A stretch of DNA of 64,000 bases from Varroa destructor. Lineage: Eukaryota > Arthropoda > Arachnida > Mesostigmata > Varroidae. The position numbers and the translations under genes are program-made. Shown here one piece after another: positions 25,216 to 39,300 of the stretch; position 1 is the stretch's first letter; the number at the start of each line of letters is the position of its first letter. Below the pieces are notes generated by a model. The model did no database searches. It saw nothing but the letters and a program-made list of their open reading frames with translations, and was not told the DNA's origin. Location: the NCBI RefSeq assembly GCF_002443255.2, contig NW_019211454.1, positions 1,439,936 to 1,503,935 on the forward strand. Reading direction: 5' to 3'.

Positions 25216-26620
25216 GATATTTACAGTTGTTTTGGATTTACTAAAGACTTTCAACAACCTCCGCCCAGAAAATTATCATGGTGAGAAAAAAGGTGCCTGA
25301 ATGTCTGGTCCAGGTTATCTGTAAGGTACCACAGGACAGGAATCACAAGCGCGGATACCCTCACGAAAATGAAAGTGGATGTCCCACAAGGTTTTATTCT
25401 TGATCCATTTCTATGAAATATAACATGCGTCTCCCGCTTTCAGGGTAGCTCCGAGGAGTAAAAGCATTGGCGCATGCGGACGGCAATCACTGTTCAAGCT
25501 ATGTCCGTGGTCAAAACGGAACTGTACGTTAACAAGGCTTGAATGCTCTCTCGAAGTGTATGCTGAATGCAGGCTTCGAATGGACCCAAAAAAAGCAGAA
25601 GAGATTATACTCACTGAAAAGAAAAAGAATAAGACCGATCAACCTACCCCTGAATGGCAAGCAACTCAAGGTGGTAAACAGGACCAAATATTAGCGGATG
25701 CACCTGAATAGATCATTCACTGGAAGATTATGTGTGAGGGCTACTACAAGCAGGGTAAACAAAGCAGCGAATCTGACAATTTGTATTTTCCTGAATATGT
25801 GGGCGGAGAGGATCAAGCTGCCGGGGTACGCTAATGTCTGTCGCAGAGTCAATAGCTTTCCGTGGAGCCTCATTATGGATAAAGGCGGGAAGCACGGAGT
25901 TGAACAAGGAACTCCTTCAAAACCTACTAAGGTTAACTGCGTCACACATCCTGTAAGTCTGTCGTACAGTTAACACAGCTGCAGCACTAGCATTGACCAA
26001 AACTCCACTCGGGAACCTGATTGAAGGAGAGGAAACGGCTGTAGGATAGAGAAGGTGGGATACCAAGGATGATGGAGGCGGCAAAAAATGCCACAATAGC
26101 AAAGCGGTGGCACGAGTGAGCAATTATTCCAAGGGTTAATACAGGTTTACATGTCAAGGACTTTATACGAGATATCGTAAAATGGTTGGATCGCCTAAAG
26201 GAAAGATTGAAGGTTTTCTTCACTTAATTGCCACGGGACATGGAGACTTTAAAGCCCACCTCTTTAAAATCGGTAAAATTCCGTCAAAAACATGCGTCCA
26301 TTGCAATTTGGGTGTAGATGACGATGTAACACACACCCTAGAAATATGCCTTGCCTATGGAGGAGCCCAATAGCAGCAAAAAAGGTTCGAAACCACGACC
26401 CAGACGGAGGGTCTTTCCAGATCTATCAAAAGACGGCATAAGGCCGTTTGTGGACTGTATATACGGCTCTATAGGTAGTTGGGCAGCTCAACCACGGTTG
26501 CAGAAGCTCCAAGAGAAAAAGGATTATTGGGAAGGCTACGAACAGCCAGATATGACATGGAGAATGCTAGAGATCCAAGTTCGAGGTTATGGGATATAGT
26601 ATGTCTAGTAATAGCTGTAA
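25216..26620 (+). mobile_element. Decayed R1-like non-LTR retrotransposon (LINE), RT and C-terminal part
   Basis: Joining three reading frames gives reverse transcriptase landmarks in the right order. LDLLKTFNN (25232) is a degraded motif A. KVPECLVQVI (25290) follows it. VDVPQGFILDPFL-stop-NI (25375-25428) corresponds to the conserved GVPQGS-LGP-LWNI block. VKALAHADG (about 25456) sits where Y/FADD is expected, with the second D lost. LNGKQLKVVNRTKY (25650) is the usual element before the thumb. Farther on are AALALTKTPLGNLIEGEE (25981), FIRDIVKWLDR (about 26162) and TGHGDFKAHLFK, followed by a C-terminal CVHC-x9-H-x4-C zinc finger (about 26293-26349). This order, especially TGHG plus CCHC, is typical of the R1 clade (R1, TRAS, Waldo types). 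Frames change repeatedly and stops fall inside motifs, so it cannot encode an active enzyme. The 5' part and endonuclease are not recognisable, and no poly-A tail or target duplication was identified, so both boundaries are approximate. Confidence 0.85.
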
Positions 26621-28129
26621 CCCGCAAGGTGACCCCTGATGAACCGATCGACCCGTAGTACGGTTAGCAAAGACGGACAAAGAATGAAGAGAGAAAAGTA
26701 TTTTAGTGGTGCAAGGCCTACAGTATGAGTTCGGTCTAATCTGAATGAGCAGGTTGCCCTTCAAAATTGTCCCAGTATTGTTTTTTGGCAATCACAGAGA
26801 GGATAGTTGGCACGAAATTCCTTTACGTAAAGTCGTAACGATAAGATGCACTGATGCTAAAGAACATAAGCGCTTTGTCAGGTTGGCCAGCACTTCGTTG
26901 CTCGGCAGGCTGTTGTCAGGCGGCTAGAGCTGTTAGTCTACTAAGGGCTCACCATTTTATGTAACGGAGCATTTTGGCTCCCGTTCTAGTGACCGGGGTG
27001 TCAACGAGATAGAGAACTTTTTCATATCCGGAAGAGACATTGGTACAGTGTTAGTACTAGTTCTGGCTAGTATATTCTTTACAAAACAATTTGAACGAGA
27101 TTTTCATGGTTTTTACCATGACAGCTTTTATAGGAGACGTTAAGTATTAGATTGAAAAGAACAACACAGCCATAAACTGAGCTGTAAAAGTGATTTTCAA
27201 AAATTACATCGCAACAATAGGAATCGTTATCTACTTTCATCAACATATTATCCAGTAATAATGTATTATTTTAATAATAATAATAATAACAGGCCGGTGG
27301 ACGTGCATAGAGGCGTGAATAAGATCAATCGACGATCGTATACAGAGCATCACAGAGGACGTGAAGATATTTTTTGCGTTCCATATTAAAGGGGAAATTT
27401 AAGCACTCAGAAGAAAATTCCTGTTTTTAGGCTACTGGACACAGGCAGTCCGATGCGAGCTTACTTAGGGGGTTCAATCAGATGGACCCCCTGAACTCTC
27501 TACACTCCCTACTGAACACTCTAGACGAGAATACTGTTTCAAGTTTTTTGAGAAGGATTTGTTTCTGGTAAAGATAATTCTACGCTTAAACTAGGCCAGC
27601 ATAAACAATTTGCTATCCAATTTCCTAAAATTGAGAAAACACTAGCCGCTGAACGTACTATTAAGAAACAAAATATAATTCCTTGGGAGATTGTATAGCT
27701 ACTAAATGACAACGTACTTTCAAGCCTTTAAGATGTAAAATATACAACCGAACAAAAATAATAAGTGATAACTATTTATAAGCCTGTATAGGTTTAAAAG
27801 ACAGTAGCTTGATCGTTGTAACGTAGGAGCATATTTTTTGAGCTTAGATATGACAATTTGTTCTGTGCGTGAATGGCACTATAAAACGGCTTCTATCTAT
27901 CTCCGCATTAGTTGAACAGACAAGCATGAAGAGCTATGAAGACGACTGAACGAAGGGAAGTCAACCCGATGGCGTTAAACAGATCACCCTATTTATCAGG
28001 GAATTCCATCGACCCCTTGCCTTGAGACGAGTATCCATAGAGATCCAAGGCCGCAGAGGCGACGCTGAATGAATAGCAAAAGTTGCTAGTTGCAGGACGG
28101 GCCGGAGAATAACGGCAGGGCAGGCGCTT
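26621..28129. other. Gene-free stretch with a short (TAA)n run
   Basis: Nothing gene-like is seen. It includes (TAA)6 at 27272-27289 and a small hairpin CATGGT-TTTT-ACCATG at about 27106-27121. The first few hundred bases could be the untranslated 3' end of the preceding LINE relic. Confidence 0.5.
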
Positions 28130-28336
28130 TGTTACAATCGCATTTAATCACAGGTAAAAACTGACTACTGCTGCTGCTTCTCCGACGATGGCTAGTCCCG
28201 GCCCTTCCCACCTCTGTCCCTTGGCTCCCAGTTCGCCTCAAATTCCTCTTCCCCCTGCTGGTTTAAATTTTCCCGCTCGTCTTCCCTTGTCTGACTTCAG
28301 CAAACTTCCCTGTCTGTTACCTTGTTGTACATAACA
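28130..28336 (-). mobile_element. Possible solo LTR, about 207 bp
   Basis: A GC-richer 207-bp block in AT-rich surroundings starts with TGTTA and ends with TAACA, the TG...CA inverted termini expected of an LTR. On the minus strand an ATTAAA sits shortly before the end, as a polyadenylation signal would. Against this, the immediate flanks show no matching 4-6 bp target duplication, no partner LTR or gag-pol remnant is visible nearby, and five-base inverted ends are easily found by chance. The call is tentative. Confidence 0.18.
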
Positions 28337-29687
28337 CGGCTGAAGTGGTGCTACGCACGCGCCGCATAGCTTCCCTATTCGCTAAGCATAACCCACCATC
28401 ACTCTACAACTAGGATTATATAACAACGCAAGATGAGCAAATATGTCCAAACTTCGAGTTTATCTCATACCCATCGCGATCGAGACCCACAGGCACACAG
28501 CTTTCTTCACCTTCGAAACGACATACTCCTAACAGGTAGAGCTCTGCTTTTAATTTTGCATTTTTTTACTAACATAGCCTAATCATTGATATTGTTGCGT
28601 TAAAACAGATGAATAGACGATAGATATTCATGGATATATACCACGTATACGAAATGGGCAATTCTCTCGCAGAATGACTTGAGAATTAACTGGTATTGAA
28701 CAGGTTATTGTAAACTTTAAGAAACGAAATAGTGGCGCTATAGTTCGCATCTTAGTAAGTTTACATTTGATAGATAAAAGCCTAATTAACTGTTAGAAAA
28801 TATGCAGGCAGCACTTATTTGCCACCTTCGGGCCAACCATTTACTGAATCCTTAGCCCCTGTATATTTTTTAATGAGTCACACACGTATATATAACAGTA
28901 AAGCTCTATTGCGTACTTGCTTTCAGTTATATAGGAAAAGTGGGGTTCTACTAATCACTCTGTTTTTCGGAAACAAAAAACATTGATTAATCCTATCGAA
29001 TTTTTACAATTTTTCGGATCCAAGAGGGTAAAAAGTCCAGCGTAGTTCGAGTGACGAAATATCTTTCTTCAACCCAATTTGAAAAAATCGGGCCATAAGG
29101 GACAGCAAAGCATTGGATCGCATTTTTGCTGAACGACAAAAAGGCACAATAAGCAGCTCGTTTTTCTACTGCGGTTTTTCCCTTATCAAATTTATGTCCT
29201 AAAAACCAGATTGAAAGCAAGTTACGTTTTATGAAGGTCACTATGTTGAGTTATGACTAACTTGGGGCTGCATTTCAGGCATTCACGAAACCAGATATCG
29301 TCAATGTTAATTTTACAACGAAATTGGAGTAAATAAGTAGCCCCAGAGTACAACTCAGCTTATGAGCGCATATATGTCAGGTTACATTACGGCTTCGTAC
29401 GTTCACACGAGTTGTAGCAAAGGTCATTGTTTTCAATGACGTGTGGGCATATATAGCACATCAAAGATAGTAGAAATAATAAGTCAGAACCTACCATGCA
29501 TAATTAAACCAGAATCATGATGACAGACAATGCTTTCAAGTTGGCTGTGAAGAACGGTAGTCCATCACACTATGATGGTAAGGCATAGTCTTTTAAAAAG
29601 AAAAGCATTTTCTTCTGATTTTTTTGATGGCTGATTTTTCGCACGAAATTATTTGTAGCCCATATAGCGTCATATCTAACCCATAAC

Positions 29688-29705
29688 ATAGCCTAGTTAG
29701 GCTAT
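29688..29705. repeat. Perfect inverted repeat ATAGCCTA-GT-TAGGCTAT
   Basis: Two 8-bp arms separated by 2 bases form a perfect palindromic hairpin. There is no neighbouring gene to attach it to, and it may be incidental. Confidence 0.6.
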
Positions 29706-32700
29706 ATGGACCGGTAACATAGGTCTACTCAATGAAAAAAGATAAATTGTGGTGAGCCCACAATAAAGTCTCCGTGATAATTTAGTGGGTGACGTATTTG
29801 ATCCCTAATATTAAAAACACGTCGTGGTCTAGAGCATAGGCAAACTTCATTTCGTGCAGCTGTCTGATGGAATGGCCAACGACGATAGCGGACGTAAAGC
29901 TCGAGATACTGAGGGCCTATGATAGAAAAGGCTTTGACAAATAGATCAACGAATAGATTCTTTCACGCCGCACTGGTTGTTTTCAAAGGTGTCATAAATT
30001 TTGACCCTTGCCTTAATACTATTTTGGGTCCTGCTTGTTTGGGGCTACAAACCAAGTAGCAACGAAGCCAGTATCTAGTTAAAGCAGATTATGAAAAGCT
30101 AAATCAACAGATTATATTGAACTTGGAATTAGCTATCCATTTACTACTATATTCCTTAGGTTTAACATTAGATTTTCGTATTGCTATATATGGACATATG
30201 CTATTACTAGTTAAGAAATATATTGTATGATTCTTTTCTAGCTTAACTTCTCAAAACTTAGTCTTGAGGCCACTTTAAATTGAGTTATTCGAAGAAGCTT
30301 CCTAGTTGTTAGATTTCTCTTCTTCTTCTATGTGATATTGGGCTTTGTTCTTCAACTGCGCGTACGATCCGTACTGCTCTTTATACTAATGGTCTCACCT
30401 TCGTTCCTTTTGTCAATAAGAGAGATTCTGTAAATCCCTAAAGATTTTTACCGTAACTTTATCGATCGAATAGCCAACATTGTCGTCTCCTCTGGGATTC
30501 CTCTCCTGAGACGGCCACTAACTAAAGAGGTTTTTTGTCCATTCTCAGAAGAAACAAATCCCGTTGGTCCTGACGTTGATTTTTTAAGGTGTTTTTTGTA
30601 ACTTTTTAGAGAAAAATGTTCATCTATCTGTGCTTCGCTTGACGTTCTCTAAAATATACTTTCAAACAAGTTGAAACCCAAGTCAAAGCTTGCTACAATA
30701 TCGAAAAGTTAATGCCCAACTGTGGCGGAGCTTGATTTCGAATTTTTAGATGTTGTGTAATTTAAAATTTACAGTTTATTATCATTTTTCTGAAAGTCTT
30801 ATTGTTCCCGCATGAAACACATAGACGCTGTTGAGTGAGTAAAGAGTCGGTATACCCGTAGAGTGGCTCTTAGGCGCAGTGTAGATAAAACTGGCCCATA
30901 TCTCAATTGCAGTCTCAAGCAGATCTTAACATGTTGCCCGTTATAAGGATCTAGTGGTGAATTAAATTTGTCGGTGGAATGAAAATAATGTAGCTGTGAC
31001 ACTAAAATACCATTTGTAAATATATAAAAATAACATTTGTTAATAATATAAATTAACAAATAGAAATTTTGTTAATTCGTATCATTGCTGTGGATGTGTT
31101 GTATCAATAACGTGATTTGATTTCTACACATTTATATCTGTAATTGTGCTTCAGAAAAGCCTTGTGTACACTCCAAACATATAAGTATACAACTTATTAA
31201 ACATGTAGTGCTTCAGTAAGACTTTTTTTTCTTTCGATAGTATATTATGACGGATTGTCTGGACTAAATGGGTTTGGGAAATTGTCTAGAATTAGGGCCG
31301 AAAAACTGGTAGGAAACATGAGTTACATTATCATTTTTGCGACGACTATCTAGTCTAATGGCGATCGGAGACTTAGCAATTGAAATGCAATATATCAACT
31401 AGGCATTGTTATGCCACATATCTTTTATTCTTGGAAAATATTATTACGAAGAACTCACAAATAGAGTACCCCTGAGCTCTACCAATACGAGGGACCAAAC
31501 AAAACTGCCGAAATTTTTAACAGTGGATTGATCAAGTCCTACTAAAACGGAACGTTTTTCTTCTGAAACAGATAACCGCGATAGGAACGCTTATCCTCCG
31601 TAGGCTCTTCTATGCTCTGCGAGTCACTAGTTTGAGTAAAAATAAAGTCCTATTTTTAATATGATCTTGTTGGCCTTGAATTGAGATGAGCAGAGAAAGC
31701 CAGCCAGAACCAGCGACATACGACTCATCAATGGAACCTCCATTTTCATCTGTGTGTTTCTGGGTGAACACACGAACAATATCCTCATCTTGCAGAAAAG
31801 CAGCTTGACAACAACAGTTTAGAATTTAACTATGTTTTTATGAATTAGTTGTCACTATACAATTATGCCTGATTACAGATGGGCAATTCGGCTTTAATAC
31901 CTTTTTAGCATATTTTCTCGGATTATGAGGTAAGCGAGCGTCTCTCAATCGTTGCGAAAGCACGATTAGGGCACCGACAAAACAACGGCTAACTCGAGTT
32001 GCTAGTATCCCCTTCATACAGTTTGTGTTCTAAAATCTCCCGATTTTCTAATCTAGAGTAGAGCCGTCTAATGAATCTGTCGTATCCACCTTATCTTCAA
32101 CCCCCCATCTTTTACACAAGTCCCAATAACGGGAATGGCGGTACGAAATAGGCGAAATGGATTGGCGCACTTTTCGTACGGTCGACTCTGTTTTCATTCT
32201 ATGCATTCCATACATGGCTTCAGCAGTAAAAAGTCTGAAATATAGCTGATTCAAATGGCGGTGGCGTATGAACATTCGTATACTATTGTTATACAACGAG
32301 TTCGTAGACAACTTCCGTGGACGTGGGTCTACTCGACCAGAAGTAGTATCTTGAACAATCTTCTTTTCTATGATCGTAGTAGCAAGTCGTTTGAATTATG
32401 CGGTGGCGGTAGTCACTTAATAAAGGGCATTTAAAATCTACGGAACCAGTGCAAAGAGGACGGAAAATTCATTGTTACTTCAAACTCGAAACGTGTTATT
32501 AACAAATAGTCTAACCTCTGTTCTAAGTAGATACTGTAGTGTTTGCTACTTATTGCATTAATTACAAACAATACAGTCTATCTATATTTTGCGCTCAAAG
32601 CGTTACAGCATCGTGTTCATCTAACTAGTCGAGAGTTTGATAATTAACGTTTTCTGATTTCACGTCTCTCGTTTAGAACGGAAATCCTCTCGCGTTCAAA

Positions 32701-35700
32701 CAAACTTAGCGCACATAGTTCATTAGCGGCTAGAGAAGTTACGCTGAGCTCTGTTGACACTTCATGCACCGTTGGGGAGACCGTGCACAACAGCCGAACA
32801 GTAGATCTACGTGCTCGATTTAAACTTAGGTACAGGCTATGAGGATGCCTCCTAGTCGGCGTACAGGGGCATCATCGCTATTCTTATTCAGCACAAGTAG
32901 AGGACTCGTCATGCTTTTGTTGTCCAACTCTCACCTCATGTGTCCGTAAGAGAAAATATTGCCCGACTATTTCAGTAGCTGGCGCACTCGCGGGTAGATG
33001 TCCGTCGTGTACGAAGCAATCCTAACAAGTCCTTCAAATTTGATCCCTCTTTGTGCATACGCACAACACAAAATCTTCAAGCAAGCGTTCCACGCATAAA
33101 AATGGTAGGCGTCAAAAAAATTCAATCGAATTTTCGGTTCGCCCTATATGTCCCTAGACATTTCGAGTTGAACGCTCGCCACGATTCAATCGTATCATTT
33201 CTCCTATACACCTAGATGGCTTATATACGATGAGATGCTCAGAAGTACTTGCGCATTTGCCCGTAGGCAATAGCGGCGAGGATTTTCAGAAGGTCCCAGG
33301 TGCTAATCTGGTTTGGTACATGCAAACTACTAAGGTCTTGTACATTTGTTAATGGAAATAAATTACTATGCATCTATGTTAATTTGGCTTCAGTGAGGGC
33401 TTGATGCGGTAAACGTTCCATACTTATCTATCACAGTGACATATATTTTGTGTCTATATAAATAAGCCACAGTATCGCATATGGAAACGTAGTAGCGAAC
33501 GTCTTGAGATAACGCATACGAAATATCCAATCATCTTTTTTTCGCCCAGAGCGACATCTTAGCTTTTCAGTGGCCGCCAATTTAATGCAATATCTAGCTA
33601 ACTCCTCGAAGAATAATTTAACGAATGTAGGAAATCTACCTCATCACCAATGATCGACATGGAAGTAATTCTTTGATCCTCTATTATATTGGATTTCTAT
33701 TATAGAACTTGACTATTTAGTGCTAAGCCAATTTTCATATCTGATATCCATAATACCTCGGGTGGAATTTTTAGGTTTCCTTAAACTTGGAGTGGTTTGG
33801 CGAGTTAGGCCACTAATCGTGTAGACTGACAAGTTTTCGAAACTAGCTGATACGCATGTAATTACATTCTAAGTATTCTAATCTGTCTAGGATCCTAAAC
33901 AAGTCTTAGCGCGGTATCTATCCTTTCAGTAATAAAAACCATGAGAATGGTGCTTTAGAACGTACGTATAAACGGCTTTAAAAATGCAGCGACTATGGGC
34001 TCCAACGCACACACAGTTCCCTATGTGCTATTTACATGTTCGCTGTATGCAGGTCTCTCTGTACATTCTATGGGCGTTTGGTGATGAATTTGGTCGCTTC
34101 ACTTCCGTAAAGACCGCTCGCCTAGTAATTTTCTTTAAAGTGTTTCTTTGTTCAGGAATATCGGGTCCTATCGCTACTTTCGACCTGCAGGCTCCGGCCG
34201 GATTGCTCTTCATACGTATTCTTTTGTGAGACTATTTGTCAGTATATTTTCGAGAAGCTGCCAGCTTCCATAACAAAAATCCATAACAAGCTGATTCGTT
34301 TGATTTGAAAGTGATCCTGATACCTTTTCGATTTGTCCTCGATAAATGACGAACACTCTCGGGGGTATTCTTTTACTTCAAGAGATTTTTTGTACTCAGC
34401 CAAGTTTAGCATACGAATGTTCCATCCAAGCTCTGCCGTTAGTTAACCTCAACAGTTTCCCTTTAAAAGGTTATTGAATATTTCAGAAATAAGGGTGTTG
34501 GGGCGTCGATCTCAAAAGCCCCATCATTTCTGCAAATTACCACAGAAATATTTGAAGCATTTTATCGAAGGCCACAGCAAACTCTCCACGGGAGTGTTAC
34601 AATCTAATAGGTCACTGATGATTGGCATTAAAGCTAGTATTCCAATTTTGTTTCGAAAATAGCTTTAGACATTTTTCATGAGCTTGATGAAAATACTCGT
34701 ATAGTAAAAACTACACGAGCGAAATAAATAAATTCTATACAAGTCAAGCTCCATACAATAGATACTAAATATCGTTCCTTCGATGTACAATCATTCTTCC
34801 CGGCTTCACGGTTTGTTCCCTTTTGATTTGCTTGATCTTTTCTAGCGGTCCTGGATTTCTATGTTTGTTGAAAGCAAAAGCCTACTTCATTTAGAAATAG
34901 CAAAATGATCCTGAATGGGTAACGAGTCAACACTAGAATCAACGCTCTGATCGCGATTTAAGAAGGGCATCATTGATGCGTGCTAATGGATTAACCGCAG
35001 AACGATTAAAATACAACAACGGAAAATCTGAACCAAAGTGTCCATTCAATTGCTAAGAGAATTTAAGAGGCTGTCGTCTGAAATAGGCGGACAGGGGAAC
35101 ATGCAACGAGAAAATTGGAATGGGGGTAAACGATCTGCGTAATGCAACAGGCTAGATCGAGCGAGATCACCCATGAACCTTTTGTTGAAGAGATCCAGTG
35201 TGATAACATGTTTTGCATATGTGTTATAATCTGGTGAGTGTCAGAGACGTGGACTAGAGACTAAAGATGAACAACGTGCCGGAACAGCTTTCTTCACCGT
35301 TATTAAGGCCAGATCGCAGCCACAACCTTGTTCCGGTATTACGTACGTACAATGTAAAGTAATTACAATATTATTTTTTATTCACATAGCAATACAGTAC
35401 AGTGTACACATTTATGTGCAGTGCCTTCGGGGAAGGTACGGTGGTCTCTTTTTGAAGCCGCGTGCTATCGAACTAATCAGGGTTAGCTTTCCCATCAGAA
35501 CGAACTTAGAAAAGTCTGCAGTGGTGAAGTTTTATTAGGAAACCTGAACCCAAATGTAAAAAAAATTATAGATACAATGTTGCAAGTGCTAACCGGTTAG
35601 ACGGCTGAAGTAGGTACTACGTGCAAATCTTGTGTTGGTCAGAACATTCGTTCTTTGAGTGAGACTTATTTATACACTAGAGGCTTAGGCGCAGTAATAT

Positions 35701-36333
35701 TACTGTTTGTCAACTCTGATATGACTGCAACACCGTACTCTGAGCAAATCAAAAATAACACGAGTCAGATGCTGAAGATACCGTAACTAAACAGCGTATT
35801 AAGGTTCTTAAGGCTTTTATGCTATACAGTTCATCGCTTTCAGCAGGAAGCGACGTGCGTCTACGTGGGAATTCAAACCTAGATGATTTTACGTGTTTTC
35901 AAGTTTAGTAAGCAAAAGGCGATAAATTGGCTAACGCAGTATAATGTCGTCCTATCCGAGTGGTGGATAACGCCGTATCGATCTTTGAAAATCATTAAGA
36001 ATCGCATGAAACTGGATTTTTATTATTATTATTATGTTTATGTATGAATATACATACATGTTTCTAATAAGTAGGATTTAGTGTCTGTTCTATGACTCAG
36101 TTTGTTTAGGGAATGAACCATACTGAGCCACGGCAAAGTCTCAAAGATGTATATACTAGAACCTAAATGCAGCGTACTACAAACACTTGACGTTGATTTT
36201 GTTTTTTCTACAAATAAACATTACTTAGGAAGATTTAATCGCTAAATGATATATCTTACTCCAGCTGTGTGTGATTCGGCTTGAAAGGATAGCCCACTTT
36301 CAATACCGCAATATGCAATGGCTCAAAGCAACG

Positions 36334-36370
36334 TTTTTTTTTTTTCTTTTTTTTTTTGTTTTTTTTTTTT
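36334..36370 (+). repeat. T-rich homopolymer tract
   Basis: About 37 bases of T interrupted only by single C and G residues. Seen from the minus strand it is an A-rich tail-like tract, but no retroposed sequence could be recognised beside it. Confidence 0.9.
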
Positions 36371-39300
36371 ATTGATGTCCTAATTGTCAACAGAACGTTA
36401 CCTCTTTAAATCAGAAGCGAACTGCCTTCTGAGTTGGAAGTTTTTTTTATTGTAGAAGAGTTGTGTCTTAATAGAGCGAACAAAATGCCGTAAAAGCAAA
36501 GGTCACAGTTGGCTTAAGTATTTCAGGGCACGATCCGAATTTTCATTACAATAATTTTAATACTATTTGCGGGATACGCACCGCGATTAATTTTCGAGAT
36601 AATCGATGCGCTATATCTATTCCTTTCCAGTAATCTACCTTTCCCCTTATTCCTAGAAAAAATAGAGAATCAATAGAAAAAATGTACCCCGAATGTATGA
36701 AATTACGTATGGCCTGGCACAACTGGCCTATCTAAACATTTGAAGTAACGGTAGAAATCATTCTCGCTCGATGGTATCTAAGCGACGATCAATACCGGCA
36801 CGTTAACTGGTTCAATCGCAACTTTGAAAAACTGTTGAATGAAATATTAGGGTAAAGCCATTCTTATTTCTCTCCTTCTGGCTGCCGGCACATCCATAGG
36901 AGTGTATATAAACAACCCTCGTCACGGGGCGGGCTCTTGTCCGGTTTCGTAAAGCTCGATAAATTTCAGCGTTGTTTAAATAATCATATATTATTATCCA
37001 CACTAAGATCCTTTGAAGATTACTATATGTTTCAGCAGTTTGCATAGATTTATTGGTATAGAAATTTCAGTGTCCATGCAGTCAGCTATGGTCGTCTTCT
37101 GGGCCGCGTAACGCTTTCTGCCCATTACATTTTTTTTTGGTTTTGTCATATCATATTTAAGCTGGATAGTAAATTCCGAAGGCGAGATTATAATAAATGT
37201 TTATACAAGACATGTGTGCTGTTTGAATGCAATCAACCTACCATGTTATTTAAAAGACGTGGTAACAACGGTGTGATAGATCCGCGAAAATTTATCTTAT
37301 GAAAATGGTAATGGCGTTTATCACCAGGTAGCTAGCTCTGTTGAGCGGCGACTGAATTTCTGGGCGGACACGCCTCCAGAAGGTTTTTTAAGTAACTAAC
37401 AGCTTACAAAGAGATAAAAAGCTAGAAATGAACGAATGTTAAATGTCTTCTTAGAGGATCCAAACGATAACGTTATTTTAAGCATGAGAGCCGTTGCTGC
37501 ATGGAAACCTGGCGATTTAAGTCAAACGATCGGATTCGGCGATTACTCAATACGTATCAATAAAGATCTATTTTCTTTTTTTGAAGTGAATCAATTGCAT
37601 TATACTGCCTACATTGGTACAGTTTCTGCAGTTAAACAGTGTGTGCTTTATTAGAAACTGGCAGATGATCAGTGTACATACACAGAGCCTCTTGTTCTAG
37701 TTATGATAATCGTATAAAATCAGTGGCTAGTTTAGCGCAGGTATTTTTGTCGGGAAACCACGCAATTAAATGACCTTTTTCTTGTAAAATATTTGTTGCG
37801 CATCTCATATCGGTTGTGTGTGAAATTTGATGAACAATTACCTCTGCGAAATGATTTCTAAGCCAAAAAAGCGGCAACGCAATGGCCTGACATAGTTTCT
37901 TCGTTTAAAATCGATGCTTCACCGAGCTACTTCTATGATAGCATTGGGCTTCCTGCATAGGCTTTCACAGTTGTCGACGAACGTTGGAGCACGCAAAGCT
38001 GCCTACGACGAGAGGTGAAACGAGGGAACCATCGAGGTTTAGAGTTCACATTTAACGCGGCTTCACTTGCAGACCTTGTGGCAGATTTTCGAACCGTTTC
38101 TGTCATGACTAATACCGTAGTCATTAGAGGCATGACATGGACTGTAACTAAAGCTTTTCCAACGACATTACCCTTTTGGACGACATCGCCATTTCTTTTT
38201 GCATAGAGATATCGCATAATAGGTACCTAACTAACATATATCCTGCCACTAATGAGGACGATGTATTGGGCAATTTTTACAAGCTTTCTAAGCTTAGATT
38301 ATTTTTAGGTATTGGTTTTAAGATACCATGATGATTACGATGTCATGCACTACTTAATTGTCACCAACGTGGTCCATTAGCAAAGGTCCACAATTGAATC
38401 AACAGAGGTCACAGTGCCATGATGATTATGCGGGTGACGATGATAATGATGACGAGATAGTTCCTGCTAGTGACAGCAATAAGAACCTGAGCCGTCGTGC
38501 ATTATTATCATAGTGGTACACGCATCGTGCAAGCAAATAGTCATTATGTAAATAGGTTTGCATGCGTTACACACGGTGCCAGCCCGATGAGCCTGGCTTG
38601 GAAAGCTCCCCACCGTCCCCATTATGGTGTCGGTGCTCTTGCCTAATCGGAGCCCATTGATTGTGATGGCGTGAGCGGCACGAATTAGAATTTCACAATT
38701 GCATCAGATCGCTTAAGTCACAAGTTCGAAGTGTAATTTCTAAATATTTCCGCAAAACGCACAGACTCCAGCATCGTAGAATCTTCATTGCTCCGACATG
38801 AAATATCGCTGCATTAGGATTTTCTCCTCGATACCGTCTGGTCTTTACCTGCAAAATACATTATCCGAAATAGGAATGGGTAATTCAAGACGAAATTGTG
38901 GCGCGAGACCTTTGCATCCATGTACAAAAAATGCTACGTTTATTCACATATGCTTCAAACCAAAAAGTGTTTATATTTAGCTGCCAGCAAGCACCTAGTC
39001 ATCATAATTACTTCTTTAAGAAATTGTGTCAGTCATCTCCAAAAGTGTTGCGAAGACGTAGAATAATTTCGAAACTCTGAATTATAAGAAAAAAAAATTG
39101 TTCCTTTAAGAAAGAGCAACAATAAAAAATATATTTTACTACAACTATACCCAATGCATGTTTCCACTGTATTTGTAACACTATGTATCTTTGCGTTTAT
39201 ATATCCGTCATATTATGTAGTTTTCGCTCACTCACTATATTCGGATTGAACTATCAGTTCGCAATTACTGTGAGTTAGTAGTCCTTCGATGTCCTGAAAG

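Noticed and set aside
37933..38217. 94-codon minus-strand frame overlapping a 63-codon + strand frame
   Set aside because: No domain is recognised, and both strands are open over the same bases, which points to chance.
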